Positions 23,636-31,968 of a stretch of DNA of 64,000 bases are shown here, one piece after another. The notes below the pieces were generated by a model. It did not search any database, was not told where the DNA came from, and saw nothing but the letters and a program-made list of their open reading frames with translations. The position numbers were made by a program, and so were the translations under genes. The DNA comes from Mesorhizobium opportunistum WSM2075. GTDB taxonomy: Bacteria > Pseudomonadota > Alphaproteobacteria > Rhizobiales > Rhizobiaceae. The stretch's first letter is position 1, and every line of letters begins with the position of its first letter. The stretch lies in the NCBI RefSeq assembly GCF_000176035.2, contig NC_015675.1:3414001-3478000 (forward strand), written 5' to 3'.

Positions 23636-24844
23636 TTGACCCTTATGAACCTTTTGGCTTCGCGCTCGTCGCGCATGAAGGCCTCCGAAATCCGCGAGCT
23701 GCTGAAGCTGCTCGACCAGCCGGACATCATCTCGTTCGCCGGCGGCATTCCCGATCCGTCGCTGTTCCCGGCCGAGGCGATCCGCGACGCCTATGCCGAC
23801 GTGCTCGGCGGTGCGGAGGCGGGGGCAGCACTACAGTACCAGGTCTCGGAAGGCTACCTGCCGCTGCGGCGCTGGATCGCCGGGCAGATGGGCAAGCTCG
23901 GCATCGCCTGCGACGAGGGCAACGTCTTCATCACCTCCGGCTCGCAGCAGGCGCTGGATTACCTGGGCAAGCTGTTCCTGTCGCCCGGCGATACCGCGCT
24001 GGTGACATGGCCGACCTATCTCGGCGCGCTGCAGGCCTTCAACGCGTACGAGCCGCGCTACGACCGGCTGCGGCCGGAAGGCGGCAACATGACGCCGGCG
24101 GCCTATCACACCGCCGCCGCAGCGAATGGCGGCCGGGTGAAATTCGCCTATCTGGTGCCGGACTTCGCCAACCCGACCGGCAACACGCTGGACCAAAAGC
24201 AGCGCGAAGCGGTGCTCGATCTTGCCGGCGAGCTCGACATCGCCGTCATCGAGGACGCCGCCTACCGGGCGCTGCGCTATGACGGCGAGGGCGTGCCGCC
24301 GATCCTGGCTTTGGACTGCGCGCGCTCCGGCGGCATCGACAAGGCTCGCACGCTCTATTGTGGCTCGTTCTCGAAAATCCTGTCGCCGGGCATGCGCGTC
24401 GGTTGGGTGTGCGCGCCGCGCCACGTGGTGGAGAAACTGGTGCTGATGAAGCAGGCTTCCGACCTGCACAGCCCGTCGATCAACCAGCTCGTCATGCACC
24501 GCGTCGCCGAAGCCGTCTTCGACGCCCAGGTGGAAAAGCTGATCGGCGCCTATCGCGAGCGCCGCGACGGCTTGCTCGCGGCACTCGAGGCCAACATGCC
24601 AAAGGGCGTGAGCTGGAGCCGCCCGGAAGGCGGCATGTTCGTCTGGGCGACGCTGCCGGAAGGCTCCGACGCCACCGAATTGCTGGCGCGGTCGGTGAAG
24701 GAGGCGCGCGTCGCCTTCGTGCCCGGCAACGCGTTCCATGCCGACGGCACCGGGCGCAACACGCTGCGGCTATCCTTCACGCTGGCCGACCGCCGTGCGG
24801 TGAGCGAAGGCATTCCCCGGCTGGCGGCCTTGCTCAAGGGGTAA
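23636..24844 (+). CDS. PLP-dependent aminotransferase (class I/II, LysN/2-aminoadipate type)
   Basis: This 402-residue fold-type I aminotransferase has MKASEIRELLKLLDQPDIIS, 'FAGGIPDPSLFPAEAI', 'LQYQVSEGYLPLRRWIA', 'ITSGSQQALDYLGKLF', 'VPDFANPTGNTL', 'DAAYRALRYDGE' and the PLP lysine in 'GSFSKILSPGMRVGW'. The closest known group is 2-aminoadipate/aromatic aminotransferases related to MocR C-termini. The TTG start is favoured because GGGGAGG lies seven bases upstream; an in-frame ATG nine bases later is possible. A perfect inverted repeat lies in the promoter region. Confidence 0.92.
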   Translation: MTLMNLLASRSSRMKASEIRELLKLLDQPDIISFAGGIPDPSLFPAEAIRDAYADVLGGAEAGAALQYQVSEGYLPLRRWIAGQMGKLGIACDEGNVFITSGSQQALDYLGKLFLSPGDTALVTWPTYLGALQAFNAYEPRYDRLRPEGGNMTPAAYHTAAAANGGRVKFAYLVPDFANPTGNTLDQKQREAVLDLAGELDIAVIEDAAYRALRYDGEGVPPILALDCARSGGIDKARTLYCGSFSKILSPGMRVGWVCAPRHVVEKLVLMKQASDLHSPSINQLVMHRVAEAVFDAQVEKLIGAYRERRDGLLAALEANMPKGVSWSRPEGGMFVWATLPEGSDATELLARSVKEARVAFVPGNAFHADGTGRNTLRLSFTLADRRAVSEGIPRLAALLKG

Positions 24845-24914
24845 GGCCTGGTCTGCGTGCATTGACCGCGCTCCCGCCGGGCCTAAATTCGAGGTCTTGC
24901 GAGGAGGAGTTTGC

Positions 24915-25343
24915 ATGGAAACCCAGGAACTGCATCGCGGCCGGCTCATCGACCATATCCAGCTGGTGGTCAGGGATCTGCCAGCCAGCCGGCGCTTCTA
25001 CGAGGCGCTCTTCGGTGTGCTCGGCGTGCCGATCGGCGGCAGCGCAGAGGACTATTTCTGGGCCGATGAACTGTTCGTCTCCAGCGCCGACAGCCGCGCC
25101 GCACTGGGAATGCTCACCGGCCGTCATCATCTGGCCTTCCAGGCCAGGGATCACGCCATGGTCGATGCCTTCCACAAGGCCGGACTGGCGGCGGGCGGCA
25201 AGGACAATGGCGCGCCGGGCGAGCGGCCCTATCATCCCGGCTATTACGCCGCCTTCCTGCTCGATCCGGACGGCAACAACATCGAGGCCGTCCATCACGG
25301 GCCGCACACGCGCAGCGCCGCTTCGGTGAGGATCACCTTCTAG
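24915..25343 (+). CDS. VOC family protein (glyoxalase/dioxygenase fold)
   Basis: This 142-residue vicinal-oxygen-chelate protein has metal-ligand positions in LIDHIQLVVRDL (His), 'RHHLAFQARDH' (His) and 'FLLDPDGNNIEAVHHG' (Glu). It may be a lyase, dioxygenase or resistance protein; the subclass is not clear. GAGGAGGAG lies just before the ATG at 24915. It follows the aminotransferase by 70 bases, so the two may be co-transcribed. Confidence 0.9.
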   Translation: METQELHRGRLIDHIQLVVRDLPASRRFYEALFGVLGVPIGGSAEDYFWADELFVSSADSRAALGMLTGRHHLAFQARDHAMVDAFHKAGLAAGGKDNGAPGERPYHPGYYAAFLLDPDGNNIEAVHHGPHTRSAASVRITF

Positions 25344-25560
25344 GAGAAGACCGTCCCGCTAGGGAGATCCTACTCCGGTGGCGTTTTCCGTGCCCTGACC
25401 CGAGGTCTTGCACGGCATCCCCCGCGTTGCCAGATTGCCAGCCCCGATGCTAGCCGTGCCGATGGCGGGCGGGAATCAGCATCGATGCAACGCCCGCTGC
25501 GGATTTTTCAATAAAACGCCCAAACTGATATCCCTTACCCCGCCATCGAGGAATAATTTT

Positions 25561-26076
25561 ATGCAAAACGCGACCAAGTCCATCTGTTCCGCAGCACTTC
25601 TACTTGCAGTCGCGACCATGGGTCTGGCCGGTACATTATTCGTTGCTCATATTTCGTCGGCGCAAGCCCAGGAGGAATATCTTCCGACCCAGAAGGACTT
25701 TGTCGGCAAATGGAAACTCAGCGGCGCAACCACCCGGCCGCCGCGCGACATGACGGATGCGCCCACGCCGGAGCAGGAGGCGGCGGCCAATGAGTTCCAG
25801 CAGACGGTGACCAATTTTTACACCGCGTTCGACTATCTGGAGATCATGGCGGACGGCCGCTACAATTTTCATCAGCCCGGCGACCCGACATCGGGGCCTT
25901 GCGTCTGGTGCGGAACCTGGTCCTTCAGCAAGAGTTCGCTGTGGCTCAAGCTCGACACGGCGCCCAGGCTCGATATCTACGCCAAGGACGGCGACATACA
26001 GATGACCTACACTGCCGAGCCCGACGAAAAATCGAAATACGCCTGGCTGGTTTTCGGCTGGACGAAGGTTGAATAG
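25561..26076 (+). CDS. Secreted hypothetical protein, lipocalin-like
   Basis: This 171-residue protein has a signal peptide (K-S-I-C-S-A-A-L-L-L-A-V, cleavage near A-Q-A-Q). The mature chain begins 'FVGKWKLSGATTRPP', and includes 'YNFHQPGDPTSGPCVWCGTW' and 'LDIYAKDGDIQMTYTAE'. A G-x-W near the mature start and repeated beta strands are lipocalin-like. The C-V-W-C pair may be a redox or disulfide site. The function is unknown. It stands alone, about 220 bases after the VOC gene. Confidence 0.72.
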   Translation: MQNATKSICSAALLLAVATMGLAGTLFVAHISSAQAQEEYLPTQKDFVGKWKLSGATTRPPRDMTDAPTPEQEAAANEFQQTVTNFYTAFDYLEIMADGRYNFHQPGDPTSGPCVWCGTWSFSKSSLWLKLDTAPRLDIYAKDGDIQMTYTAEPDEKSKYAWLVFGWTKVE

Positions 26077-26123
26077 GCGGCGCCGGACCTGCTGGATTTT
26101 CGAGACGGGCTCCAAGCAGCTTT

Positions 26124-26159
26124 TGACCCATCTCGTATCCTCGTATACGAGATGGGTCA
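26124..26159. promoter_or_regulatory. Palindromic site upstream of the C39-like peptidase gene
   Basis: TGACCCATCTCGTAT and ATACGAGATGGGTCA are perfect 15-base arms around six bases. A second perfect palindrome, CTCGTATACGAG, is nested at 26140-26151. The site ends 18 bases before the ATG of the peptidase gene. GTATAC-centred palindromes are typical of GntR-type operators. It could also be a terminator for the gene upstream, although no T-run follows. Confidence 0.55.
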
Positions 26160-26177
26160 GCTGCCCGAGGAGTCCGC

Positions 26178-26795
26178 ATGAGTCCGCTGCCTGAAACCGT
26201 GCCGTTTTTCAGCCAATGGGAAACGCCTGACATGACGCTGGCCGTGCTCGCCGATGGCGCCGAGGCAGCGCTCAGGCGCGATCCGCTGTGGCAGGGCTCG
26301 GGCGCGGCAACACTCGACGAATACGCGGTCTGGGCCGCCAACATCTGCGGCATGGCATGTCTCAAGATGATCCTGGCGACCCGCGGCCGGATCGTGCCGA
26401 CGATCGAGCTGGCAAGACGCTGCACCGGCTATGGCGGCTATGTCGTCAACGAAGGATCGATCAAGGGACTGATCTACGCGCCCTTCGTCACCTTCGTGAA
26501 GGAGGCTTTCGGCCTGGAGGCGCAGGTGATGACCAATGTCGCGACGGTGGATGTTCCGGCGATCCTGGCGCGGTCGAGCTTCTTCATCGCTTCGGTCAGC
26601 AGTTCGATCCGCTGGCCCGAGCGCGAGCCGTCGTCGAAGGGCGGGCATCTTGTGCTGGTCACGTCCGCGTCGGATCAGCTTTTCCGCTTTCACAATCCAT
26701 CCGGCCATACCAGCGCCACACAGGCAAACGCAGTGTTGGCGCCGTCCGATTTCGACCGCTTCTTTGCCAATCGCGGCATTGCCGTCAGCTTTTGA
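26178..26795 (+). CDS. C39-like peptidase family protein
   Basis: This 205-residue protein of the peptidase C39-like (papain-fold) group has the likely nucleophile in 'WAANICGMACLKMIL', the histidine in 'SKGGHLVLVTSA' and the Asn/Asp position in 'FRFHNPSGHT'. The N-terminal 'VPFFSQWETPDMTL' is the usual first strand. No signal peptide or ABC domain is present. Seventeen bases separate it from the D-Ala-D-Ala ligase gene, so the pair probably forms one operon. A peptidoglycan-peptide or D-amino-acid dipeptide role is possible but unproven. Confidence 0.82.
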   Translation: MSPLPETVPFFSQWETPDMTLAVLADGAEAALRRDPLWQGSGAATLDEYAVWAANICGMACLKMILATRGRIVPTIELARRCTGYGGYVVNEGSIKGLIYAPFVTFVKEAFGLEAQVMTNVATVDVPAILARSSFFIASVSSSIRWPEREPSSKGGHLVLVTSASDQLFRFHNPSGHTSATQANAVLAPSDFDRFFANRGIAVSF

Positions 26796-26812
26796 TCTCC
26801 AGGGGATTTTCA

Positions 26813-27919
26813 ATGAAGGACAAGATCAGGGTTGCCATCCTCTATGGCGGGCGCTCGGCCGAACATGACGTGTCGCGGCTGTCGGCTGCCAATGTGCTGA
26901 AGGCGATCGACCGGACGCGCTACGAGGTGGTCCCGATCGCCATTTCCAGGGATGGCAGATGGCTGCTGCAGCCATCGTCCGAAGCCGGCGTCGACGGAGC
27001 AGGCGCTCCGGTGTCTGGGGACGGCGTGGAGGTTGCCCTGCTGCCCGGCGGCAAGGGCCGGCTGGTGGCCGTACCCCAAGCTGGCGTGCGGCCTGACTTG
27101 TCGCCGGTCGATGTCGTCTTTCCCGTGCTGCATGGGCCGTTCGGCGAGGACGGCTCGGTGCAGGGCTATGCGGAAGTCGCCGATGTCGCCTATGTCGGCT
27201 GCGGCATCCTCGCCTCGGCGGCCGCCATGGACAAGGATGTCGCCAAGCGGCTGATGCGCGAGGCCGGGCTTGCCGTTGCCCGCTCGGTCACCGTGCTTAG
27301 GGGCGATGTCTGTTCCTTCCAGGAGATTGCCGGCGCGCTCGGGCTGCCTTTCTTCGCCAAGCCGGCGCGCCAGGGCTCGTCCTTCGGGGTGAGCAAGGTG
27401 AAGGACAGGGATGGCTTCGAGCAGGCCGTCGAGACGGCTTTGCGCTATGACAGCAAGGTGCTGATCGAGGAGTTCGTCGAAGGCCGGGAGATCGAGTGCT
27501 CGGTGCTGCAGCGGGCCGACGGCTCGCTGACGGTGTCGCTGCCTGGCGAAATCATCCCGGCCGGCAAGCATGGCTTCTACACCTACGAGGCCAAATATTT
27601 CGATGCCGACGGCGCGGTGGTGAAAGTACCAGCCGATGTCCCGGCAGGTGTCGCCGGCAAGGCGAAGGAAATGGCCGCTCAGGCTTTTCGTGCGCTCGGC
27701 TGCGAGGCGATGGCGCGCGTCGATTTCTTCCTGCGCGCCGACGGTTCGCTGCTGGTCAACGAGGTCAACACGCTGCCCGGCTTCACCGATATCTCGATGT
27801 ACGCCAAGGCGCTCGCCGCGATCGGTATAGGCTATAGTCAGGTCATCGACGTGCTGATCGAGCACGCGCTGGCCAGGCATGGCGGGGGTTCCTGCTTTGC
27901 AGACAGGCGGGTTTCATAG
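26813..27919 (+). CDS. ddl: D-alanine--D-alanine ligase
   Basis: This 368-residue ATP-grasp ligase has the N-terminal 'VAILYGGRSAEHDVSRLSA' and the 'VFPVLHGPFGEDGSVQGY' motif. It also shows 'YVGCGILASAAAMDKDVAKRL', 'FAKPARQGSSFGVSKV', 'EEFVEGREIECSVL' and the C-terminal 'VNEVNTLPGFTDISMY'. It joins two D-alanines for cell-wall precursors. It is the long DdlA-like form and lies outside the usual mra/fts cell-wall cluster, paired with a C39-like peptidase. It may therefore be a second, specialised ligase. GGGGATTTT precedes the ATG. Confidence 0.94.
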   Translation: MKDKIRVAILYGGRSAEHDVSRLSAANVLKAIDRTRYEVVPIAISRDGRWLLQPSSEAGVDGAGAPVSGDGVEVALLPGGKGRLVAVPQAGVRPDLSPVDVVFPVLHGPFGEDGSVQGYAEVADVAYVGCGILASAAAMDKDVAKRLMREAGLAVARSVTVLRGDVCSFQEIAGALGLPFFAKPARQGSSFGVSKVKDRDGFEQAVETALRYDSKVLIEEFVEGREIECSVLQRADGSLTVSLPGEIIPAGKHGFYTYEAKYFDADGAVVKVPADVPAGVAGKAKEMAAQAFRALGCEAMARVDFFLRADGSLLVNEVNTLPGFTDISMYAKALAAIGIGYSQVIDVLIEHALARHGGGSCFADRRVS

Positions 27920-28027
27920 TCATCGGTATCGCATGGGGAGAACGTTCGCCCACAGCCATGTCGCAAAGTGAGTAGCGGTGCCACCCATCTTCTCCCTCAG
28001 CCAGGAGGCCATTTCAACGCCTTCCGA

Positions 28028-28158
28028 CTAGAGCAGTTCACCGTTTCACGGAAACAGCGAACTGCTCTATCTCTTTGTTTTTACGCAATTCCCAAGGGAA
28101 AACGCTACGCGTTTTTCCCGGAAAAACCGTGTCACATTTTTCCTGGAATTGCTCTAGA
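28028..28158. repeat. Dispersed intergenic repeat, family 3 (copy 2) with extra hairpin
   Basis: This is the second copy of the element at 12781-12859 (acgcaattc ... tttcctggaattgctct, 28083-28156). It is preceded here by a hairpin with arms gagcagttc and gaactgctc (28031-28067). It fills most of the gap between the ligase gene and the convergent PLA2-like gene, and could stop transcription from both sides. Confidence 0.75.
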
Positions 28159-28181
28159 CTGATCTAACGCTCGCCAAGAAA

Positions 28182-30281
28182 TCATAGCAGCGACAGGAGG
28201 CGAAAGTCATGACTGATTCTGGCCAGATCAATAGTATTGTTGCTCCCGCCAACTGCCGGAAATAAAATTTCAATCTGACCATCACCATCTAAATCCCCAG
28301 CAAGAATTGGCGTCTTGCGTAAAATTTCAACACGCTGTTCGTTTTGGTTTTCGGGACTGCCGGCCAGGATAAAGTGATCCAAAGGAATGCCGGCTAGAGT
28401 CTTGAAGTCAGAGCAAGAGCCGTCGGTTGCTATGATCAAAAGACCTATTTCAAGGGTGCGCGGTGCATCTCCTTTCCGAATGCTATTTGCCCGTGACAGG
28501 ATGACAGCGGAGTTTTCTTCAGAAATCGAAGAGACGATCGGTGGTCTTGCCAACCAAGTCTTATCGAGATGGACCGAGCATTTCGAAAAATCGACGGGAA
28601 TTTCGGCAAGGCGTGACCGTTCGGCTTTATTCTCCATCACGGGCACATGCCACTCGGCCAAGCGGAGTTGATCTGGATTCTCGGAGCCACCAATGCGTTG
28701 GAAGCCTACCATAAGGGGGCTTTTGCTGTTGCGGCCGATAACGAAACTTGGATCGTCCGTCTCATAATCGTCATCAAGCACCATAGATCCTCGCGGGACG
28801 GCTGCACTGTATTCAGGCCTGTCCTTGTGGCGACGAATGCCCAGTCGTCGAACCAGAGAGATCGACTCGAAGCGCTCGTCCCTGCGCGACCAGACAAGGG
28901 TAGGATCATTCTTCGACGAAGGGTTCAGGATTTGTGGATGACTGACAAAGTTGCGATATGGTGTGTCTTCGTACTGCGGCTTGCCCAGATATATCGGTGA
29001 AATTTCATCAAATACACGTATCGGCCATTGCGGTTGCCTGGATTCGCCGCTTGTAATGCTAACAGCCATATCAAGGAAGCATAATCCGTTTGATCCGTCT
29101 CTTCTGCAATTGTGTGTCTGAAGTGCGGATAACCACAATATATCATCTGTTATTCTACCTAGATGCGAAGGTAGTATTTCAGAAAAGTAGGCATCACCGG
29201 AGTTGCGTCCATTGCCCAGTTCCGCGGCAAAAAAAGCCATATCCGCGGATCGGCAGGAGGTGCTCGCATCTCGCATGCTTCCGGACATCCCGGAAAAATA
29301 CAGGCACCTCCAATCGACTGTCGTGGCGCGTCCGGGTGCAATGCCGATTAGGCGGCCGCCGGTTTCGCCGAGGCTTCGTCGCTGCCACCAGACGAACCAA
29401 TCTTCTGTCTGCCCATTATGCCTCGCCTCAGCCACAATGGGCGCGCCAACGATGTATGCCGGGTTGCCTGGAAGTATGGACTTTTGCCATAGCTGGGCAG
29501 AGTTCGGGGCCACCGAGACAAACACACCCGAGGGGCGCACCGAGAATTCGTAGACCCTCTTCCGTTGCCCGAGCTTTCCATCGGAATTGGGAGCGTCGGC
29601 GATTCTGTAGGCGGTATAGGACTGAGATCGAATAGGGTAAGGATCATATTCAAAGTAGGTTGATGCCCGGCCGTCTACTCCGATTTCATCGTCCAATCCC
29701 GCCGATAGGGCCTCGACATTCTGGCTCACTGACCTGAAGGAGTCGCTTCCGCCGATGCGAACACCCAGCGTTACGAGACGTGCATCGCGTATGCATTTAC
29801 TCCTATTGTCGTTTATCCTTCCCTCGTCTCTGGCTCGCTCAATGAAGTAGCACAGTTGAAAGGCTTGCTCTTGCAGAGTGAAGTCACAGTCGGCTTGAGT
29901 ATATCCATATGTCGCGGCGCCATGCCGGTAACAGAAATCATGCATCGCACACGCCTGGCGCATCTCAAGCCCGATTTCAGAACGGCCAGCTGCGATTGGA
30001 AATGCGAGTTTCGAAATGTCGGGTGGCAAGCTGCAGCTCAAACCTTCGCCTCGACCACCGACTATTTGAATATCCGCGGATGAAAAGGGTACTTGCCCAC
30101 TGGTTACCGGCATCTCTCCTCGTGTCGGAATGGCTGCATTGGCCAACAGGCGATCCGCGACTGCCCTCCCAAAATAGTCCAACTTCAATAAGAATACGGC
30201 TATAAATATTACGACTGCAAAGCCGATAAATGCAAAAAATTGCCTTATCCTTATATAAATTATATCTATTATTTCCCTCAT
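28182..30281 (-). CDS. Membrane-anchored phospholipase A2-like protein with C-terminal repeat region
   Basis: This 699-residue protein has one N-terminal membrane segment (about 13-33, 'FFAFIGFAVVIFIAVFLL'). A phospholipase-A2-like core follows at about 80-170. In it, 'ACAMHDFCYRHG' (His114, Asp115, Cys111, Cys117) and 'ADCDFTLQEQAF' (Cys132, Asp133) match the PLA2 catalytic His and Asp plus disulfide cysteines, with more cysteines at 144 and 163. The remaining 500 residues are beta-rich with Trp-containing repeats. They end in 'AGDLDGDGQIEILFPA', a DxDGDG calcium-binding/FG-GAP-like segment. The domain probably faces the periplasm. Base composition is clearly more AT-rich than the neighbours, which suggests transfer. 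The whole-protein family is not recognised. Confidence 0.75.
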   Translation of the reverse strand: MREIIDIIYIRIRQFFAFIGFAVVIFIAVFLLKLDYFGRAVADRLLANAAIPTRGEMPVTSGQVPFSSADIQIVGGRGEGLSCSLPPDISKLAFPIAAGRSEIGLEMRQACAMHDFCYRHGAATYGYTQADCDFTLQEQAFQLCYFIERARDEGRINDNRSKCIRDARLVTLGVRIGGSDSFRSVSQNVEALSAGLDDEIGVDGRASTYFEYDPYPIRSQSYTAYRIADAPNSDGKLGQRKRVYEFSVRPSGVFVSVAPNSAQLWQKSILPGNPAYIVGAPIVAEARHNGQTEDWFVWWQRRSLGETGGRLIGIAPGRATTVDWRCLYFSGMSGSMRDASTSCRSADMAFFAAELGNGRNSGDAYFSEILPSHLGRITDDILWLSALQTHNCRRDGSNGLCFLDMAVSITSGESRQPQWPIRVFDEISPIYLGKPQYEDTPYRNFVSHPQILNPSSKNDPTLVWSRRDERFESISLVRRLGIRRHKDRPEYSAAVPRGSMVLDDDYETDDPSFVIGRNSKSPLMVGFQRIGGSENPDQLRLAEWHVPVMENKAERSRLAEIPVDFSKCSVHLDKTWLARPPIVSSISEENSAVILSRANSIRKGDAPRTLEIGLLIIATDGSCSDFKTLAGIPLDHFILAGSPENQNEQRVEILRKTPILAGDLDGDGQIEILFPAVGGSNNTIDLARISHDFRLLSLL

Positions 30282-30478
30282 TTTAACCGCCCTCGCAGGG
30301 GTTCCCAGTATAATCCAAAATGCGCCTTCAACAAGCCGGAATTACCAAGGGAGAAAACTCTAGTCGGCCGGATATTCCGAGAAGCTCTCTTGAATATCTT
30401 TTTCCGTCTTCTCGTAGACCCGTAATGCTCAGATGATGACAGCAGAGCGCTTAAGCTGAATGGACGCGCCTGCGTGGC

Positions 30479-30512
30479 CAAACATTCCGACCAGGCAAAC
30501 ATTCCGACTAGG
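30479..30512. repeat. 17-base tandem duplication
   Basis: Two adjacent units caaacattccgaccagg and caaacattccgactagg differ by one base. They sit in the 263-base AT-rich gap between the PLA2-like gene and the GNAT pseudogene. No gene or clear promoter is otherwise seen in this gap. Confidence 0.7.
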
Positions 30513-30544
30513 CTTGCGCTTCCTGACTTTGCAGGAGATGAAGA

Positions 30545-31044
30545 ATGCTCGAAATTCGCCCGGTGCGAGAGGCCGATCAGCCGGCTATCGAGCGCCTCTG
30601 GCATGAAGGCTGGCACGATGCCCATGCCCATCTGGTTCCAACCGAAATCCTGGCATACCGGACGCCCGCACATTTTTCGTTGTGGCTGAAGCAGTCCAGC
30701 GACGCATTTCATGTGGCGGCAGATGATGAACCGCTCGGCTTCGTTTCCATAAACGGGGCGGAACTGTAAAGCTCTATGCAAGCCGGCAAGCACGGGGTCG
30801 CGGAATTGCCCACGATCTGCTGGCACATGCGGAGCGGCTTTTGTTTGAAGACGGCGTGGCCAAGGCGGAGCTTTTCTGCACGGCGGGAAATCTGCGTGCG
30901 CAGAAATTCTATGCCCGCGAAGGGTGGCGCCTGGGCCGCACGTTCCAAGATGCACGGTGGCCGCCGGAAAATGTCGCGGAAAATGTCAATGGCGGATTTA
31001 CCGTGGAAACCCACGCCTACCAAAAGCATCTCGGCTTTCGATAG
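30545..31044 (+). pseudogene. GNAT family acetyltransferase, frameshifted
   Basis: The first 74 codons (LEIRPVREADQPAIERLWHE ... 'EPLGFVSINGAEL') read in one frame and end in TAA at 30767. The rest ('KLYASRQARGRGIAHDLLAHAE', the acetyl-CoA-binding RxxGxG/A loop, then 'FCTAGNLRAQKFYAREGW') reads in the frame one base back, to 31044. A single lost G at about 30766 (CTG-GTA-AAG expected) explains the break. The two parts join into one complete GNAT domain of about 165 residues. GCAGGAGATGA precedes the start. This is either a recent pseudogene or a sequencing slip. Confidence 0.85.
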
Positions 31045-31084
31045 CTGGACCGAACCGAGGCGTTACCAAGCGCGCTCAGCCCTG

Positions 31085-31381
31085 TTACTGCAGCGAGGCC
31101 GAATGATGAAGATCGAGCGCGGCGCCACCGTCCTCGACAAGGGCAAATCCAGGCCAAGCCAGCCCATTGGCAAAGGTGTCGAATTCAATTGCCGCACCAA
31201 GCATCTGAGCCGCCCGCAGGACCAGCGGTTCAATGTCTTCGAGTGCGACGTTCTCGGCCAGATTCCGAACCCTGACCCGCTCCGCCACCGCTGGGACATT
31301 GACGATGCCTGCCTGCCTGAAGGTCGTACGGACTGCTGAATTCACGTCATCGCGCAGGCGCGCCGAAAAGTCATACCGCAT
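31085..31381 (-). CDS. Small hypothetical protein
   Basis: This 98-residue product begins RYDFSARLRDDVNSAVRTTF and contains 'VPAVAERVRVRNLAENVALEDIEPLVLRAAQ', a helical, well-composed sequence. GGGAGG lies just upstream of the ATG, which supports a real gene and this start (the frame is open further upstream). I do not recognise a domain. The pattern (central charged helix, then 'MGAAIEFD'-like strand residues) recurs in small rhizobial proteins of unknown role. The gap to its right (31382-31651) is AT-rich and holds only promoter-like sequence. Confidence 0.7.
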   Translation of the reverse strand: MRYDFSARLRDDVNSAVRTTFRQAGIVNVPAVAERVRVRNLAENVALEDIEPLVLRAAQMLGAAIEFDTFANGLAWPGFALVEDGGAALDLHHSASLQ

Positions 31382-31651
31382 CGAAACCTCCCGAAGAGGA
31401 TCTGTTGTCCGTTCACGCCGGAGCATGCGCCCGATGGCGCGCCATGGCAAGTAAAAATTCAAAAATAATCAAATAAATCAGCAAGTTAGAATAGTTACAC
31501 AAATGCGCTGCCGTGGTTGTTCCTCATAATATGCATGATGCGATGTCCATGCCTTGGCGGACCTTGACGCATTATAAGAGCAATCCTAACTATGAGATGA
31601 GTGAGGCAGATACTAACTCAGCGCATTTTGGTCCTGCGCAAGGAGGCGGAC

Positions 31652-31894
31652 ATGGCTGAACTGGAACGTCCGGAACGACTGCAGATCATGCTCACCCATG
31701 ATGAACTCGCGGCGCTGGAAAACTGGCGTTTCGACAAGCGCATGCCCAGCCGCTCGGCCGCGGTGCGGGAACTGTTGCGCCGCGGTCTTGCCTCGGATGG
31801 CTTCCTGACGGCGGAACTTGGGGCCAAATCGCAGGAGTTCGGGGTGATCAAACCTAACGGAGACGCCAAGGAATCACCTGAACAAGCCGAGTGA
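31652..31894 (+). CDS. Ribbon-helix-helix-like small protein
   Basis: This 80-residue protein has 'ERLQIMLTHDELAALENWRF' followed by 'RMPSRSAAVRELLRRGLAS', the beta strand plus two helices of an RHH/CopG DNA-binding fold. AAGGAGG is 6 bases before the ATG. It lies directly upstream of the HWE histidine kinase on the same strand. It may be a regulator or a partner of that sensor. No toxin gene is seen beside it, so an antitoxin role is less likely. Confidence 0.8.
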   Translation: MAELERPERLQIMLTHDELAALENWRFDKRMPSRSAAVRELLRRGLASDGFLTAELGAKSQEFGVIKPNGDAKESPEQAE

Positions 31895-31968
31895 AAGTCG
31901 GTGCCGCAATCCTCGCACCGGCGATTGCCTTGGTCCGCTTGCGCCTTATCTGATTGGGGGAAACTGCA

